A stretch of 64,000 nt of DNA from Candidula unifasciata. Its lineage: Eukaryota > Mollusca > Gastropoda > Stylommatophora > Geomitridae. The DNA is taken from the NCBI GenBank assembly GCA_905116865.2, contig CAJHNH020006645.1:62001-126000 (forward strand). Reading direction: 5' to 3'. Positions 53,121 through 64,000 of the stretch are shown piece after piece; positions within the stretch are counted from its first letter, which is position 1, and the number at the start of each line of letters is the position of its first letter. The position numbers were made by a program, and so were the translations under genes. Under the pieces are notes generated by a model. The model was not told where the DNA came from. It searched no databases and saw nothing but the letters and a program-made list of their open reading frames with translations.

Positions 53121-54060
53121 TGTTCTGATAGTTCTCTCCTAAACTCTGTACACGTCTATCCCTGTCTCTCTCATCCTTCATCAATCCCCTCTTTCATCCT
53201 TTCTCAGTCCCAGTCTCTGAATATCTTACAAACCCCTCTCTCAGTCTGCTTTAGTCACTCAGTCTCTTTCTGTCACTCAGTCCGGGTCTCTAAACCTATC
53301 TCAGTATCTCTGCCTTTCTATCTCTTTTTATCTCTAATCAAGTCTCTCTCAGTCTCTCAATTTCTTCAATCTTTTTAAAAGTCTCTTTCACTTTCTGGAT
53401 ATCTTTTTAATTTCAGTCACTAAAAACCCGTCTTTCAATCTCAAAGCGTTTTTAATTTTTAATGTCTCAATATCTCTCTCTCCATCAGTCTCTGTTAATG
53501 TTTTTTTCTGAATGGCTCTCTTAAACTTTCAACTTCTCTCTCAAAATCTCTCTCAGTCTGTCCCTAAATCTATCAGCCTTTCTCGATACCTCCATTTCTC
53601 TCAATCTCACTTAATCGTTCTTTCCATGTATCTATCTCTCTCGGTCTCAATCCCACAATATCTCTTTATCTCTCTCTCTCTCTCGGTCTCTCTCTCTCTC
53701 TGTCTCGGTCTCTCTCTCTCTGTCTCGGTCTCTCTCTCTCTTGGTCTCTCTCGGTTTCTCTCTCAATCCGTTTCTCATGGTCCATCTTTCCCCCAGCCTC
53801 TCAAAATTTACCTGCTCGCCTTTTCGATCTTTTTTCCTCCCTCAGCCTCTCTAGCAATCTCATGCAATCTCTCTCCCTCAGTTTTCTCTCACTCAGAATC
53901 TCTCTCTCTCTCTCTTTCAGTCTGTCTCTATATCTCTCCTTTCTCTCCCCCCCCCCTCTCTCAAGCTCTATCACTCACACTTTAATCTCTCTATATTTCA
54001 GTCTCTCTCAGTCCCTCTCGCAGTCTCTCTCAACCCCTTTCAACCAACCTCTCCCCTTTA
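53121..54060. repeat. CT-rich degenerate simple-sequence tract
   Basis: About 900 bp of imperfect TCTCTCTCAGTCTCTC. The 157-codon Ser/Leu-rich frame 53,512-53,985 is a product of the repeat. Confidence 0.9.
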
Positions 54061-54161
54061 ACTGTCTTACTTACTAAGTGTGCGTGTCAGTGGTTTTTGA
54101 TTGCACTGTTCTAACAGATTATTTTCGTTGCAAATAGATGTATTCTAGTCGCCTTGTTTTT

Positions 54162-54503
54162 TCACATAGAGAAATACAGCATACTAAGACAATGTCTGCT
54201 TTTCCCCTTGGCATCTATAAGTTCATAAAGTAAATGGCTGTTTTCTACGCTATTAGGCCATTGGTCATATGTTCCTAGACCTATATGTTTTGTTTTTTTA
54301 AACCAGTCGGTTAATAGACCTATTCGGAATATTTGATCCAGGACAGCTACCCATCTTATGAAAGAATTTTGCAGATCAGTACCGACAGTAGAGAAAGACT
54401 GGTAAGCTTTTCTAGACATATCTCTTAAAGTAACTTCGTCTGATATCTCTGTTTTTTTGCATGCTTTGGAGAATAGACTGCCTAGCTTAGCAACTTTTAA
54501 CAA
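54162..54503 (-). CDS. Unrecognised open frame, 113 codons
   Basis: The translation starts MLKVAKLGSLFSKACKKTEI and has a mixed, protein-like composition (SRKAYQSFSTVGTDLQNSFI, RWVAVLDQIFRIGLLTDWF). No motif, signal peptide or splice context identifies it. It may be an exon, an intron-less gene or part of an unrecognised transposon. Confidence 0.3.
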   Translation of the reverse strand: MLKVAKLGSLFSKACKKTEISDEVTLRDMSRKAYQSFSTVGTDLQNSFIRWVAVLDQIFRIGLLTDWFKKTKHIGLGTYDQWPNSVENSHLLYELIDAKGKSRHCLSMLYFSM

Positions 54504-55037
54504 AGTTTAAATTTGGGGGGGGGGGGGGGGGGGCGATCTCTTCAATTGAGGTAGAACGCTCGTTCTCGAAAGATGGATGTTCTGTCAGCACCACAGTATT
54601 TTCTGTCACATGAAAAACTGAGATCTCACATTGATGTGTTCTTTAATGAAAAAAAAAAAAATGAAAAAAAACCTCAAAAATCGTATTCGATAGTTTGTTG
54701 AGAACAGTGTTACATATGTAAGCAAATCTGTTGTATAGAATGTACGAATTCGAACGATTTGATATTCCTTTTTTTTTGGTTAGAGAATTATAATTAATTA
54801 AATTTCGCATTCATTATGCCTGGATTACGAAATAACTTTATGATATTGCAATTGCTGCGTCGCGGTAAGCAGCGGAATTTGATAAAACGTTCCACGGAAT
54901 TGCGATTTCCTTCCGCGGTGAATCGTAGGCACTAGTAATAACTGCTTTGGGCAGAATGAAGTAATAGTCTTGGACACATAAAATCATAAGTATATACTAA
55001 CGCAAACTTATAATCATCAGTGTATACTGACTCAAAC
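54504..55037. other. AT-rich spacer
   Basis: A G-run at 54,517-54,533 and A-runs near 54,648-54,668. No gene. Confidence 0.4.
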
Positions 55038-55044
55038 CTATAGA

Positions 55045-55230
55045 GTCAGTAACTGACTCAGTATCGCAATCATCAATATATGCTGACTCAACCTAAAGTT
55101 AGTCAATAACTGACTCAGTATCGCAATCATCAATATATGCTGACTCAACCTAAAGTTAGTCAATAACTGACTCAGTATCGCTATCATCAGTATATGCTGA
55201 CTTAAACCTATAATTTCAATCTGCATTGAC
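55045..55230. repeat. 57-bp tandem repeat, about 3 units
   Basis: The unit contains CAATCATCAATATATGCTGA then CTCAACCTAAAGTTAGTCAA and TAACTGACTCAGTATCG. The matching minus-strand frame is a by-product of a length divisible by 3. Confidence 0.9.
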
Positions 55231-55264
55231 TCATGTTAAGAATCTTCAGTCTATCCCTCCTCAG

Positions 55265-55450
55265 ATTGCCATTACCAACCATGTCGTAGGAGGCCACCAA
55301 TTGAGGGTGTTGCTTTTAGAGTCGGACTGTATCTGCTTGAAAGGGTAGGAACCAACAGTCTGCATATAAAAAAGCTATATCTATTTGCGCGGAACAGTTA
55401 AATCCTTAAACAAGACCAAAGTCCAGAAGTGGACGAACAACGACAGGAAT
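55265..55450 (+). repeat. SINE-A copy
   Basis: 'CATGTCGTAGGAGGCCACCA', 'CAACAGTCTGCATATAAAAA' and 'CCAGAAGTGGACGAACAACG'; diverged, GAA tail lost. Confidence 0.65.
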
Positions 55451-55999
55451 AAATGGCAATGAAAGAGCTGACTAGGTAATGCACCAGTGCAAATGTGGGG
55501 AAACGTGGACAGAGCTGATATCATGAACCCTGTGCGGACTAAGTTAGGAAGTAATGTTGAATCTCTGATGCTAGCACGATTGCGTGACAGAAGAGTTCAA
55601 TTTGATGAAGCACATCTATGCCGTCTTCGAGGTAAAGACAGGAGATACTATAACGAACTCCTCATGGGAACAGCGAGTAGAGGTACCTTGTAGTGGCTGC
55701 TGCATTGAAGGACTGAGCATGCATGAGAATACCAAATGTGCAGTTACGTCGATTGTGATGACATAGCATAATATAACACAGGTTTATTGAAATGTTGAAA
55801 TGACTGGTGAGTACTTTCTCTAACTATAAAACAGATATGAAATATTTGGTACAATCTTTCGGTTAGAGATTGAAGAGCAGGCTGAGCGAGCGTGTATGCT
55901 TCATGGGCAACACATCGTCTCTACAATGCCACACATGCGTTGCGCTAAGGGAAGAAGCAATTTGATTACGCCGGTAACTGGTGTCTAACTCACTGGGAA

Positions 56000-57125
56000 C
56001 ATATTTTGTAAGACCCTTGAAAAAAAAGGCTACGTGCTATCATTGAACCACAACTTAGAGAAGGACAATTGGGTGTCGGAAGAACAGAAGTTGTACCGAT
56101 GCAATATTCACACTTAGACAATTAGTGGAAAGGACGGTAGAATTCGATTAAAGAATTACACGTTGCAATTGTAGATCAAGAGAAAAATTTCGATCGAGTT
56201 AATAGGAATAAATTATTTAAAGTACTACAGTATTACGGAGTAAACGAACTTATTAAACTGTGCAAGGGTTTGTACGTGAACAGTCAATGCGCAGTAAGAA
56301 CAAATAAAGGAATGTCAGAAAAGTTCTACATTAGATCTGAAGTGATAGAGGGTGCCTTCTATCACCACTACTGTTCATCACATACGTTGAGCAAATTTGC
56401 AAAGCAGCTAACGTCAGCCTAGGGACAACATGGGAGACCTACTAAATGAACTGCTTTTCGCCGATGACCAGGCAATCATAGCACCCAAAGCTGTACAACT
56501 AAAAGAACATAGTAATAGACGCTACTCAGAAAGTGACAACTACGATAACGAAGATCAACGTAGACAAAACAGAAGTGATGACATTCTCCAGAAAAGCAAG
56601 AACCACCAATATCAGAATTGATGAACACCAGTTAAAGTAGGCGAAGAATTTACATATCTGGGAAGCATTTTTTTTTCAGAAGATTTAAGAATGAATAAAG
56701 AAATCTAACAAAGATGCAATAAAGCCAATCAAGTTTTAGGTAAAATGGTACCAATTTTGAAATGCAAGCATGTGAATATGAACACTAAAAGACCACTGTT
56801 TAACACAGTAATTTTACCAACGCTCTTCTCTCAATGTCAAACATGAAAACTGTCTTCACAGGACAAAAGGAAAATAGTCACGACAGAAATGAAATGTTTA
56901 CATACTATGCAAGGTGTAATGAGGAAAGATCGACTTAGGAACGATGATATCAGGAGGAGAATCGACACAGAACCAATACTGGGCTTTATAGGTAGACAAC
57001 AAATCAAATGGTTTGGCCATGTAGCAAGACTAGCAGCAGACAGGGCACCACAGAGAGCAATGTTGTACAGATACAGCGGTAACAGACCCAGGGGTAGACC
57101 ACGCAGAAAATGGACCGCATAAATA
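56000..57125 (+). pseudogene. Decayed RTE-type RT
   Basis: Plus-strand pieces: a polymerase start similar to 'FDRV' near 56,190; LLNELLFADDQAIIAPKAVQ (motif C, 56,437-56,500) with the catalytic Asp pair kept; the thumb around 'ACATATCTGGGAAGCATTTT' (YLGSI); RNDDIRRRIDTEPILGF, QIKWFGHVARLAADRAPQRA and NRPRGRPRRKW at the end. Many stops. Confidence 0.75.
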
Positions 57126-57369
57126 TCATAGACACTGAAAAGTACTATATACAAAGCGAACAGAAGGTCCCGTTCTAGAGATCTCTTCCTGCCTTGACGC
57201 AGCGAGCTATTACAGTAGTATAGAAAAAAGAACTAGTGTCTACATGGGGCTGTGATTTCTATGCTCTCCTATAGCACAATGGAAAGCTATGATCTGGAAA
57301 AAACGGAAGGTTGTCAACAAAACAGATATGACCTTTAGTGAGTACTTTTAATTTAACATAAGTCGAGGC

Positions 57370-57650
57370 AGCAGATAGAAAATGACTCGCAAAGAGAACT
57401 AACTGCCCACATCACAAAATGACAATAAACATTCTTTGATCATGTGACAAGAATGAGAAAACTGGGGTGCACCGTGACAGTAGAATGTGGAAGGGAGGTG
57501 AGGCAGAGGGAGATCAAGAGAAAAGACGTTGGGCAGTTTGACAACATGACATGGAAGATCATCTCTGTCAGAGTTGAATGAAAGAACACAAGATAAAGGC
57601 TTGTGGATGGACGCAACAACCAACGCCACACGACATGTACTTTAACAAGA
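57370..57650 (+). pseudogene. RTE-type C-terminal fragment, another subfamily
   Basis: Contains FFDHVTRMRKLGCTVTVECG and RQREIKRKDVGQFDNMTWKI, a variant of the FGHVTRM...GRQRE tail. Stops follow. Confidence 0.55.
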
Positions 57651-57779
57651 AGACAGCAGATACTACATTGTGGCTGCACTTACAGTAATTCACTAATCAG
57701 TTACAGAAAGCCATTTCGAGTTGCTTATCAGGAGTAGTTTATTTATTTGTTTTTCTTGAGTGACATCACGAATACAACT

Positions 57780-57960
57780 TAACATTCTTTCGAGGTCGGA
57801 GAGTATCTGCCCGAGACGCAAGCAACCAACAGTCTGGCTATAAATAAAATATATCTGTAAAACGGATTGCAGGCAAACTTCAGGCTCCGGAACGTGACTA
57901 AGATCTAGAAGTTGACGAAACAGCCGGTGAAAAACGACAAGAAGAAGAAGAAGAAGAGAT
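57780..57960 (+). repeat. SINE-A copy with (GAAGAA)/(GATGAT) tail
   Basis: 'GAGAGTATCTGCCCGAGACG', 'CAACCAACAGTCTGGCTATA', 'GCCGGTGAAAAACGACAAGA' then GAAGAAGAAGAAGAAGAG and (GATGAT)n to about 57,978. Confidence 0.7.
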
Positions 57961-58014
57961 GATGATGATGATGATGAAGAGGATGAGGAAGAAGAAACCG
58001 ATCAATTCTTAACA

Positions 58015-58275
58015 AAATCTTTGATACATTGTCTCTCTTTCATGGCCGCTGGAAGCTCACTGTAGTCACTGACTACCAGGGTAACTTCAAATGTACGATA
58101 AATTCCGTCTCCTTACAAAGGAGTAGTTTGTTGATTTTTATTGTTATGGCTTCTGCGATTCTCAAAAGTCTCCTGTTCGGAGTGTGGTAAACTACACGGA
58201 AAGCACTATCTGTGTCAATTATGTGTCCGGAATTAAGTAGATGCCGTCCTTTGGAAGAAGCGGGTTCATTTGTTT
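58015..58275 (-). pseudogene. Penelope-like element, 3' end fragment
   Basis: Nearly identical to 62,905-63,140. The minus strand reads GHIIDTDSAFRVVYHTPNRR and then LRIAEAITIKINKLL. This restores the frame that is shifted in the 62.9-kb copy (AAAAG against AAAG near 58,165). It contains only the C-terminus after the GIY-YIG core. Confidence 0.8.
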
Positions 58276-58440
58276 TTAATGTAATAAAAAATTTCTAAAA
58301 TCTTAGAATTAACATTTATTTCTACCACACATAGAGGCAAACATACACATAACACGCTGGTGTGTGTACATATACACATAAAACAAATATTAAAAAGCAA
58401 TAATAGTTTAAAAAACATACAGTTTTTTGTGTGCAACTAG

Positions 58441-59850
58441 AGATTTGATTTGATTTTATTCAAGAACCGACATCACAGCACTCGTGGCATTTCCATAAGC
58501 CCTTCGTCCCCATCTTCAGCAGCCAGCGAAGAGATTCAATACTAATGGTGCCAGTAGCATTCTGATTAAACGTCAGTCTTGCCTTTCCTCTGAGCCTCGA
58601 GCATCTGCTAGAACTTCTCGTCACTCCCCCCCCCCCCCCCCCCAACCTTGCATCAATCTCACCAGACTGTGGTGATCCATCCGCTCCTCCGAACTGTACA
58701 CGCTCTCCCACAAGGCCCTAACCACGTCTGCCTTATCATGTATCAGTATTCCACCAAGTTGTGCAGAGCCAGCAAGTCTGTCCGCCTGTTCATTTTCTAA
58801 CACACGGGCGTGACCCGGTGAAAAAAATCCAGACAATACTCCTTACCCGTGTCCTCCGCAGCAAAGCATGCCACTCTGTACGAAGCATGAGTGTTCTGAT
58901 CTTCCTCGGCATGCATTCTGAGTCAGATACAATCACGATTTGTGTGTGTGTGTCGTGATCTCCAGTCAGTGCAAAGCTGCAGTGACCGCCTACACCTCCA
59001 TGCTTAAGCTGTATGTTGAGGTATCATAAGCTAGGCTCTCCTGCACCAAACGTCCACCATTAACTTTTGCTAAGAGGCGCCAAGCACTTCTTTTGCCTCT
59101 TGACACTCAACCGTTTGTGTAAATGATCAAATCCTCTGAGCGAGCATTATCGTGAATTATTTGCTAAATTTCCATCTCTGTGGCACCTGCTGGCCAGTTT
59201 CTGCATTCCCGGCTCAATGTGATTATGACTCTACACAAGTCTGACTGTTCAGGTGGCACTTTGACCCACCCCACTCCTCGTCTAATGTTCTCAAGGATGC
59301 AAACCTGTCTGATTGTGTCTTCTGTCTGAGCTATCCATGACCTTCCTCTTATCAGCCGATGACCCTTAACTGCACCCAGAGCTTCATGCAAAGGGTGGTC
59401 TGTGTCTGCAGCTACCCTGAGATATGACTTCGCCGGCAGCACCTTGTGAGTACCTGCAACAGTCAGCAAACCAAGGATGTATCGCATACACACCACTGGG
59501 GTGTCTCTGGTGCAACCCAGAATGACCCTCATAGCCGCGTTCTATATGCGCTCTAATTTGTCCATCTGACTATGTGAGACGGTAAGCAGTCCAAGGTCAT
59601 AATCAACCACTTACAGGATCAGGTGCTGATATAGTGTGAAAAGTATTATCTGCTCTATTTCAATTGCAGCCATAGTCTTAAGTGCACTAAGTCCTTCTTG
59701 GCACCTCGTCACAACACTCTCTACATGGTCCTTAAAGGACAGACTCCTGTCAAATGTAATGTAATTCCCAAATACTTCAGTTTGCTCTCTCTGTTGACGT
59801 TTTCCTTCCAGTATCAGTATCCTTCCAACTCCTGGTGCTTCTAGGCTTGA
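58441..59850 (-). pseudogene. I/Nimb-like RT thumb and RNase H, 5'-truncated copy
   Basis: Minus-strand frames match the 33-35 kb copy closely: MRVILGCTRDTPVVCMRYIL (59,532 on), a shifted RNase H, GVLENEQADRLAGSAQLGGI and LRWLLKMGTKGLWKCHECCD. A C-run at 58,627-58,643 breaks the frame. It starts at the segment 'PRSTRSWKD' near 59,850 and ends at a (GATTT)n-like tail. Confidence 0.85.
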
Positions 59851-60020
59851 TTGTGTAACTAAAGAAAGGTACTTGTAGACTGAACTGACACATACACAGT
59901 TGCTTGGAATGGTAGTTTTTAATATTTGTAATTAACAAACACCAGAGTGTAAAACTGAGTAACAAAAATCCTTTACAGCAGTTCTTCAGATTTGAGTTAT
60001 TAAAACAACTGTACAACAGT

Positions 60021-60219
60021 TCAGTTCAATGTTACAGGTAGCCCATAGCTAACCAGACCTGATGTATGAAATCCAATGCTTCGACTATTTTGTCTTGCCT
60101 TGTCTACCATTTCTGTGAGTGAAACAGGTCGGCTTTGAGACAGCCAGTAAGAGAACATAGATGCCATTATTGTCCACTGAACTGTACACACTACCCACAA
60201 ATTTCCCATCACAGCAGGG
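60021..60219 (-). CDS. Last exon of a possible lipocalin-like gene
   Basis: The acceptor CTTCTCCAG is followed by 199 nt ending in TGA (60,023-60,021). The entry phase fits exon 62,363-62,515. Translation: SPAVMGNLWVVCTVQWTIMA, SMFSYWLSQSRPVSLTEMVD, KARQNSRSIGFHTSGLVSYG, LPVTLN. The W-L-S-x-S-R-P segment followed by a helix and a GF-x-x-S motif resembles the C-terminus of lipocalins. The family call rests on this weak pattern only; a different frame in the same exon is also open for 43 codons. Confidence 0.4.
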
Positions 60220-60559
60220 CTGGAGAAGGAAAGATAAAACTTTGTCCAAAAAAGAAGATAATATCAATATAAATTGAATCATACACATTGGATTAACAAT
60301 AGAAATGTTAAAGATGAGGTTCGGGACATCACTATGAATAGCTGTTACTGAAAGAGCGATAATTCACTAAAATCGCTTGTTCATAAGAATTATAATCTCT
60401 CAAAGGTCAACAAACAAAACTGACACACAAAAATAAAAGTCCATGCACATCACTTAGAACATTGAGCGCTAATCTCATTCAATGACTTGCTAAACAAAAT
60501 AAAACTGTTTAATAAACAGTGTCTGAAAAACTGAAATATTTTGAATTCATTAAACGAAC

Positions 60560-61260
60560 CAATGAATCAATCAAAAATTGACATCATGCAGTCGAGAAAT
60601 GTCCACACCTGCTCCGTCCCCTTCTTCAGTAGCCAACGAAAAGTTGATATGCTTACAGTTCCAGCTGCAATCTTTAGTAAAAACATTTCTGATCGTGACT
60701 TCTGCCGGTGCCATCAAGGGCCACCTCTTTTCAGCTGATGCTCCTAAAGCACCATGCAGAAGGTGCTCCCTGTCAGTTGTTACTTAGAGGTATATTTTCG
60801 CCTGTAAAACCTTGCATCTTTTATACAAGGTAAAGTCAGGAAATGTGAACCAGCGTCATCGCACACGGTTATAAACCATAAGTGCTCTGCCACCAATCTT
60901 TCATATACACAAGGCAATGCAAGTATGAGCCGCTTGCACAAAATTGGCATGTCTCGTGTACCTCCAAACGAATACTCGCATAGCTTCATTTACGGTGCGT
61001 TTCACATGCTCTCTTTTGGTATGAGATAAAGTTAGCATTCCCAGACAATAAACCATTAGGGAAATAATCAGTTGCTGGTAGAGTGTGTTCGTGCATCTTC
61101 TCATCCATGTCCGCTGATGCTGACACATTCCCATCAATGAGTCCTTTCCCTATCTTTAAAAATTTGAAGACAACAAGACTTCTGTCAGCAGTAGCTCCTC
61201 AATATTCTAGTGAATTATCTCTCTTTATGTTATTGTCATTTATTGTGATGTCCGGCAACA
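60560..61260 (-). pseudogene. Old I/Nimb-like fragment
   Basis: The minus strand shows TLYQQLIISLMVYCLGMLTL, HVKRTVNEAMRV and a degraded RYTRHANFVQ, which align with the thumb of the younger copies (ILSVIDYRIGMLTISK, QNEAMRVILGCT). It lies in the intron between the two lipocalin-like exons. Confidence 0.6.
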
Positions 61261-61904
61261 CATTATAACAATTCTGCTACTTTTAGAACATCAGAATACT
61301 ACTGCCTTTTATGGGCGGTTGATCTAGCCTGTTTATTCTCACTTATCACCTACCTTATCTATCACGCTCGTTAAGTGCATCAATGGTTTGGGTGGGTGGG
61401 GAGAGGGCAGTGATGAAGGGCATGCTTCTGAAAAAGGGAAGCATGGACCAACCAGAGGTAGTCACGGGACTAGCTGATGTATAGGGCAGAAAATGCATGA
61501 GGAGAGGGATCTGGCAAGACACCAGTTTTCCCCCAAGGTAAGCTGTGATAGGAGCAATGTACTGTGTAGAACCTGCTATCTGGTGATGATATCAGAAATA
61601 TACTACTGCCTAGTGCGCAAAGGAGAAGAAGTATGAAAACAATTACTGATAAACTACAAACATCGTTAACTGGTGCCTGCATAGAATACACGGAAATTAT
61701 TTAATGTGAAACAATCAAACACATGCTTGTTAATCAAGAAAATCCTGGCTTTGCACAGAACACACTGAGGAAAAATAATAACAATTAACCAACCAGAATG
61801 TCATTTCAGTTTCAGGGGATTAAACAAAGTCCAAAAGTATAAAGATAGAAATTAGAGAATGGGGCTAAAATAGTGGGAGGTAATGCTTAGTAGTAGATTT
61901 TTAC
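61261..61904. other. Spacer within the candidate intron
   Basis: No gene or repeat recognised. Confidence 0.35.
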
Positions 61905-62105
61905 CCCACTAGGACATCACACAAGCGATATACACCCAATGACACAGAGTGGCACCATGTGGATGAGGATCACCCGTGGAGAGGTCCCAGAAACCGTGTT
62001 TAGCCATTAGACCATATTTATGGTCAGGCTATATTGTGGCCCCTGGCAAGAGCCAGGGTGGGGCTTCAAAACAGAGAAAAATTGCATCTCACAAAGAGAT
62101 GACAT
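61905..62105. repeat. Second copy of the unassigned 200-bp repeat
   Basis: See 50,345-50,545; shares 'GGACATCACACAAGCGATA' and 'CCAGGGTGGGGCTTCAAAA'. Confidence 0.65.
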
Positions 62106-62362
62106 AATATGAGGTAATGCTTACCTTCACGCGATCCCAAGGGACAGGATGACGTAGCGTGAGTTGGTTAAGGACAAAAGTCCATTAGTAAATAAAAGAC
62201 AGAAGAAAAATGAAAATCCCTTATAACTCAGAAGGTTTTTTTTTTTTAAATAACCTGAGGGAGTATTTTACTTATCACTTTTCAGATTCCGTTCTACAGC
62301 AGACACATTATTTGAACCAATGTAATTCTGAAAGCAAACACAATGTAACGAAGACAGCTTAC

Positions 62363-62515
62363 CTTCCTGCCATAAGAAAGTACAAAGGCGCTCCATCTCC
62401 ATCGAATTTCCCGTTGACGCGTAACGTTCCTCCATTACAAGACATCAACAAGGTGAATGCCCTGCCAAAAATATTTTCCATTACTCTGTAGTCCGACCAA
62501 CCATGACCAACAAAG
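62363..62515 (-). CDS. Penultimate exon of the possible lipocalin-like gene
   Basis: This 153-nt exon has acceptor GTCTGCAG and donor GTAAGC. Only one frame is open: FVGHGWSDYRVMENIFGRAF, TLLMSCNGGTLRVNGKFDGD, GAPLYFLMAG, leaving AG for the next exon. The other two frames have stops. Function is not clear; a beta-strand-rich pattern would fit a lipocalin barrel, but this is inference. Confidence 0.45.
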
Positions 62516-62756
62516 CTGCAGACAAATTATTACATCAAATAAGTAATCATTAAACTGTTAGTTAAATCTTCTGTCTAACGTAGATTACTGTAACATAAGT
62601 ATTTACTGTGTCATTGATGATAATGATGTCATAACTACACTGATGGACCAGTGTCATGCGAGAAACACCCAGCATGGTTCTATCACTTTTAAAGGACAGA
62701 GGAGTGTTTGAGGTCATAGCTTCCAAAAGAGGACTTTAACTTTTGTTTTTAAATTA

Positions 62757-64000
62757 TGCGGATACAAACAATACATTGCACAATTTATTGCCAGGCATAT
62801 TTCGCTGTGTTTCATCAGGTGCGTTACTACAGAGTTACATCAACATAAAATAAAGCACAAAACTGAATAAAGTCAACTAAAATGCGAATAGTTTCTTCGA
62901 TACATTGTCTCTCTTTCATGGCCGCCGGAAGCTCACTGTAGTCACTGACTACCAGGGTAACTTCAAATGTACGATAAATTCCGTCTCCTTACAAAGGAGG
63001 GTTGTTGATTTTTATTGTTATGGCTTCTGCGATTCTCAAAGTCTCCTGTTCGGAGTGTGGTAAACCACACGGAAAGCACTATCTGTGTCAATTATGTGTC
63101 CGGAATTAAATAGCCATCCTATGGAAGAAGCGGGTTCATTCCTCTTGACTGGTCTCGACACCATAAAAGAATCACTCAACTGTGTATGTAGCCATTTGGG
63201 TATCTGCTCTGCCACTCTTTTTCCAAGCTGTCTCTCCGTTCGACCGATGTAAGTCAACTAGCACTTACATGTAAATTGGTAAATACAATTAGATTTGGTG
63301 TACGGAGAAAGGAGCTGTTTAATAGGTGGGGTTGGGATAGGAGTGGTCTTGTACCTCACTACTGGAACAGCCGCAAAGAATGTTTGGCCAACTGCTGTTT
63401 TCAGTTGACCCTGCAGACGCTGCATGACGTCATCACCTCGATAAGTAAGTTGGATCACGGCCAGCTCCAAATTTACAGCCGCACGTATTTGGATATATAC
63501 TCGTAGTTTGGAGACTGTAATTTCGTTCGGGGTAGGGTTGGGTGGGGTGCAATGACGTTTGATGAAACCTATGGGGTACCCATTCAGTAGTAAAGTTGAA
63601 TTGAGAGTTTTAATTTCCGTAGCCAGTGTGTCTTCGGTGCAAATCTTTCTCGCCAGTTAAACAAGCTTCTAACGACGCTACTTTTGTACTGCATAGGCAC
63701 AAAACTGTAAAAGTTTAGATACTGGTCAGTCCATGTTTCTTTTCGATACACTGATCTTTGGATACTGCCCTCCTCTCTACGTGCAATAAGTACATAAAGG
63801 AATGGTGAAGTGCCGTCATGTTCGTGTTGTAACGATAATTTGATGTTTCTGTGTGACTGGTTCATGGTGGTATGGAACACAGTAGCTTGCTGTTTGTCAG
63901 CAGTTATTATTAGAATGTCATCTACATACCGACGGTACAAAAACAAATCTCTGATGTAGGCAGATCTGCTATTTTCGAGATATGCCATGAAGATGTCGGC
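62757..64000 (-). mobile_element. Penelope-like retroelement, 3' half (continues past right edge)
   Basis: Minus strand: RT with LFLYRRYVDDILIITADKQQ (catalytic YVDD, about 63,915-63,945), then KETWTDQYLNFYSFVPMQYK and VVRSLFNWRERF. A frame break follows, then SPYTKSNCIYQFTCKC and TYIGRTERQLGKRVAEQIPK (GIY-YIG nuclease core, about 63,195-63,255) and GHIIDTDSAFRVVYHTPNRR. Penelope-like elements uniquely join this RT type to a GIY-YIG nuclease. At least three frameshifts inactivate it. The 3' tail (62,757-62,835) carries GCACCTGATGAAACACAGCG and AAATATGCCTGGCAATAAAT. Confidence 0.88.
62795..62835 (-). ncRNA. Hammerhead-ribozyme-like motif in Penelope tail
   Basis: CTGATGA and GAAA, the two invariant core boxes, are 8 nt apart, followed by a short GCC/GGC hairpin and an ATA that could be the cleavage triplet. 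GCAC before and GTGC after could close stem I but are not directly adjacent to the core. Stem II is weak. Penelope-like elements are known to carry minimal hammerheads; activity here is not shown. Confidence 0.4.

Noticed and set aside
53512..53985. 157-codon Ser/Leu-rich open frame
   Set aside because: It is the direct translation of degenerate CT repeats; composition alone explains the openness.

Overview
The window looks like nuclear DNA from an animal, most likely a mollusc or another lophotrochozoan. That placement is inference. It rests on spliced genes with GT-AG introns, a very high load of non-LTR and Penelope-like retroelements, tRNA-derived SINEs, hAT-type and other TIR elements, and long microsatellites. 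Nothing prokaryotic (operons, ribosome binding sites, CRISPR) is present. Most long open frames are repeat shadows or retroelement fragments.

From about 1.6 to 18.4 kb the minus strand carries the 5' half of a RTEL1-type helicase (regulator of telomere elongation helicase 1). Nine consecutive exons can be placed base by base with matching splice phases. They encode about 315 residues, covering the Q-motif region, Walker A, motif Ia, the four iron-sulfur cysteines and the DEAH box. The gene runs off the left edge. Its introns are packed with SINEs, RTE-type RT fragments, two hAT-like MITEs, a 471-bp TIR element and two minisatellites.

From about 18.4 to 38.8 kb there is no convincing host gene. 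The region holds two large copies, in opposite orientation, of one endonuclease-RT-RNase H non-LTR element (I/Nimb-like). The plus-strand copy (29.4-33.2 kb) is broken by SINE insertions. The minus-strand copy (33.3-37.7 kb) is interrupted by a 237-bp-arm palindrome built from Penelope 3' ends with a 12-bp target duplication. A 56-bp satellite (about 19 units) abuts the 5' end of the minus copy.

From about 39 to 43 kb the minus strand carries a decayed, apparently intron-free fragment of a NRF-6-like multipass acyltransferase, plus several candidate exons of an unrecognised, partly coiled-coil protein. From 43.2 to 48.3 kb lie a TIR element with a 6-bp target duplication, a 1-kb inverted repeat rich in TA microsatellite, and a young 5'-truncated RTE insertion with an 11-bp target duplication and an open RT frame.

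From 48.3 to 60 kb the DNA is mainly low-complexity (CT, G and TA runs), MITEs and old RT fragments. From 60.0 to 62.5 kb two minus-strand exons with compatible splice phase make the C-terminus of a possible lipocalin-like protein. The right edge (62.75-64.0 kb) is the 3' half of a Penelope-like element (YVDD reverse transcriptase and GIY-YIG nuclease), whose tail carries a hammerhead-ribozyme-like motif shared with the 35.4-kb palindrome.
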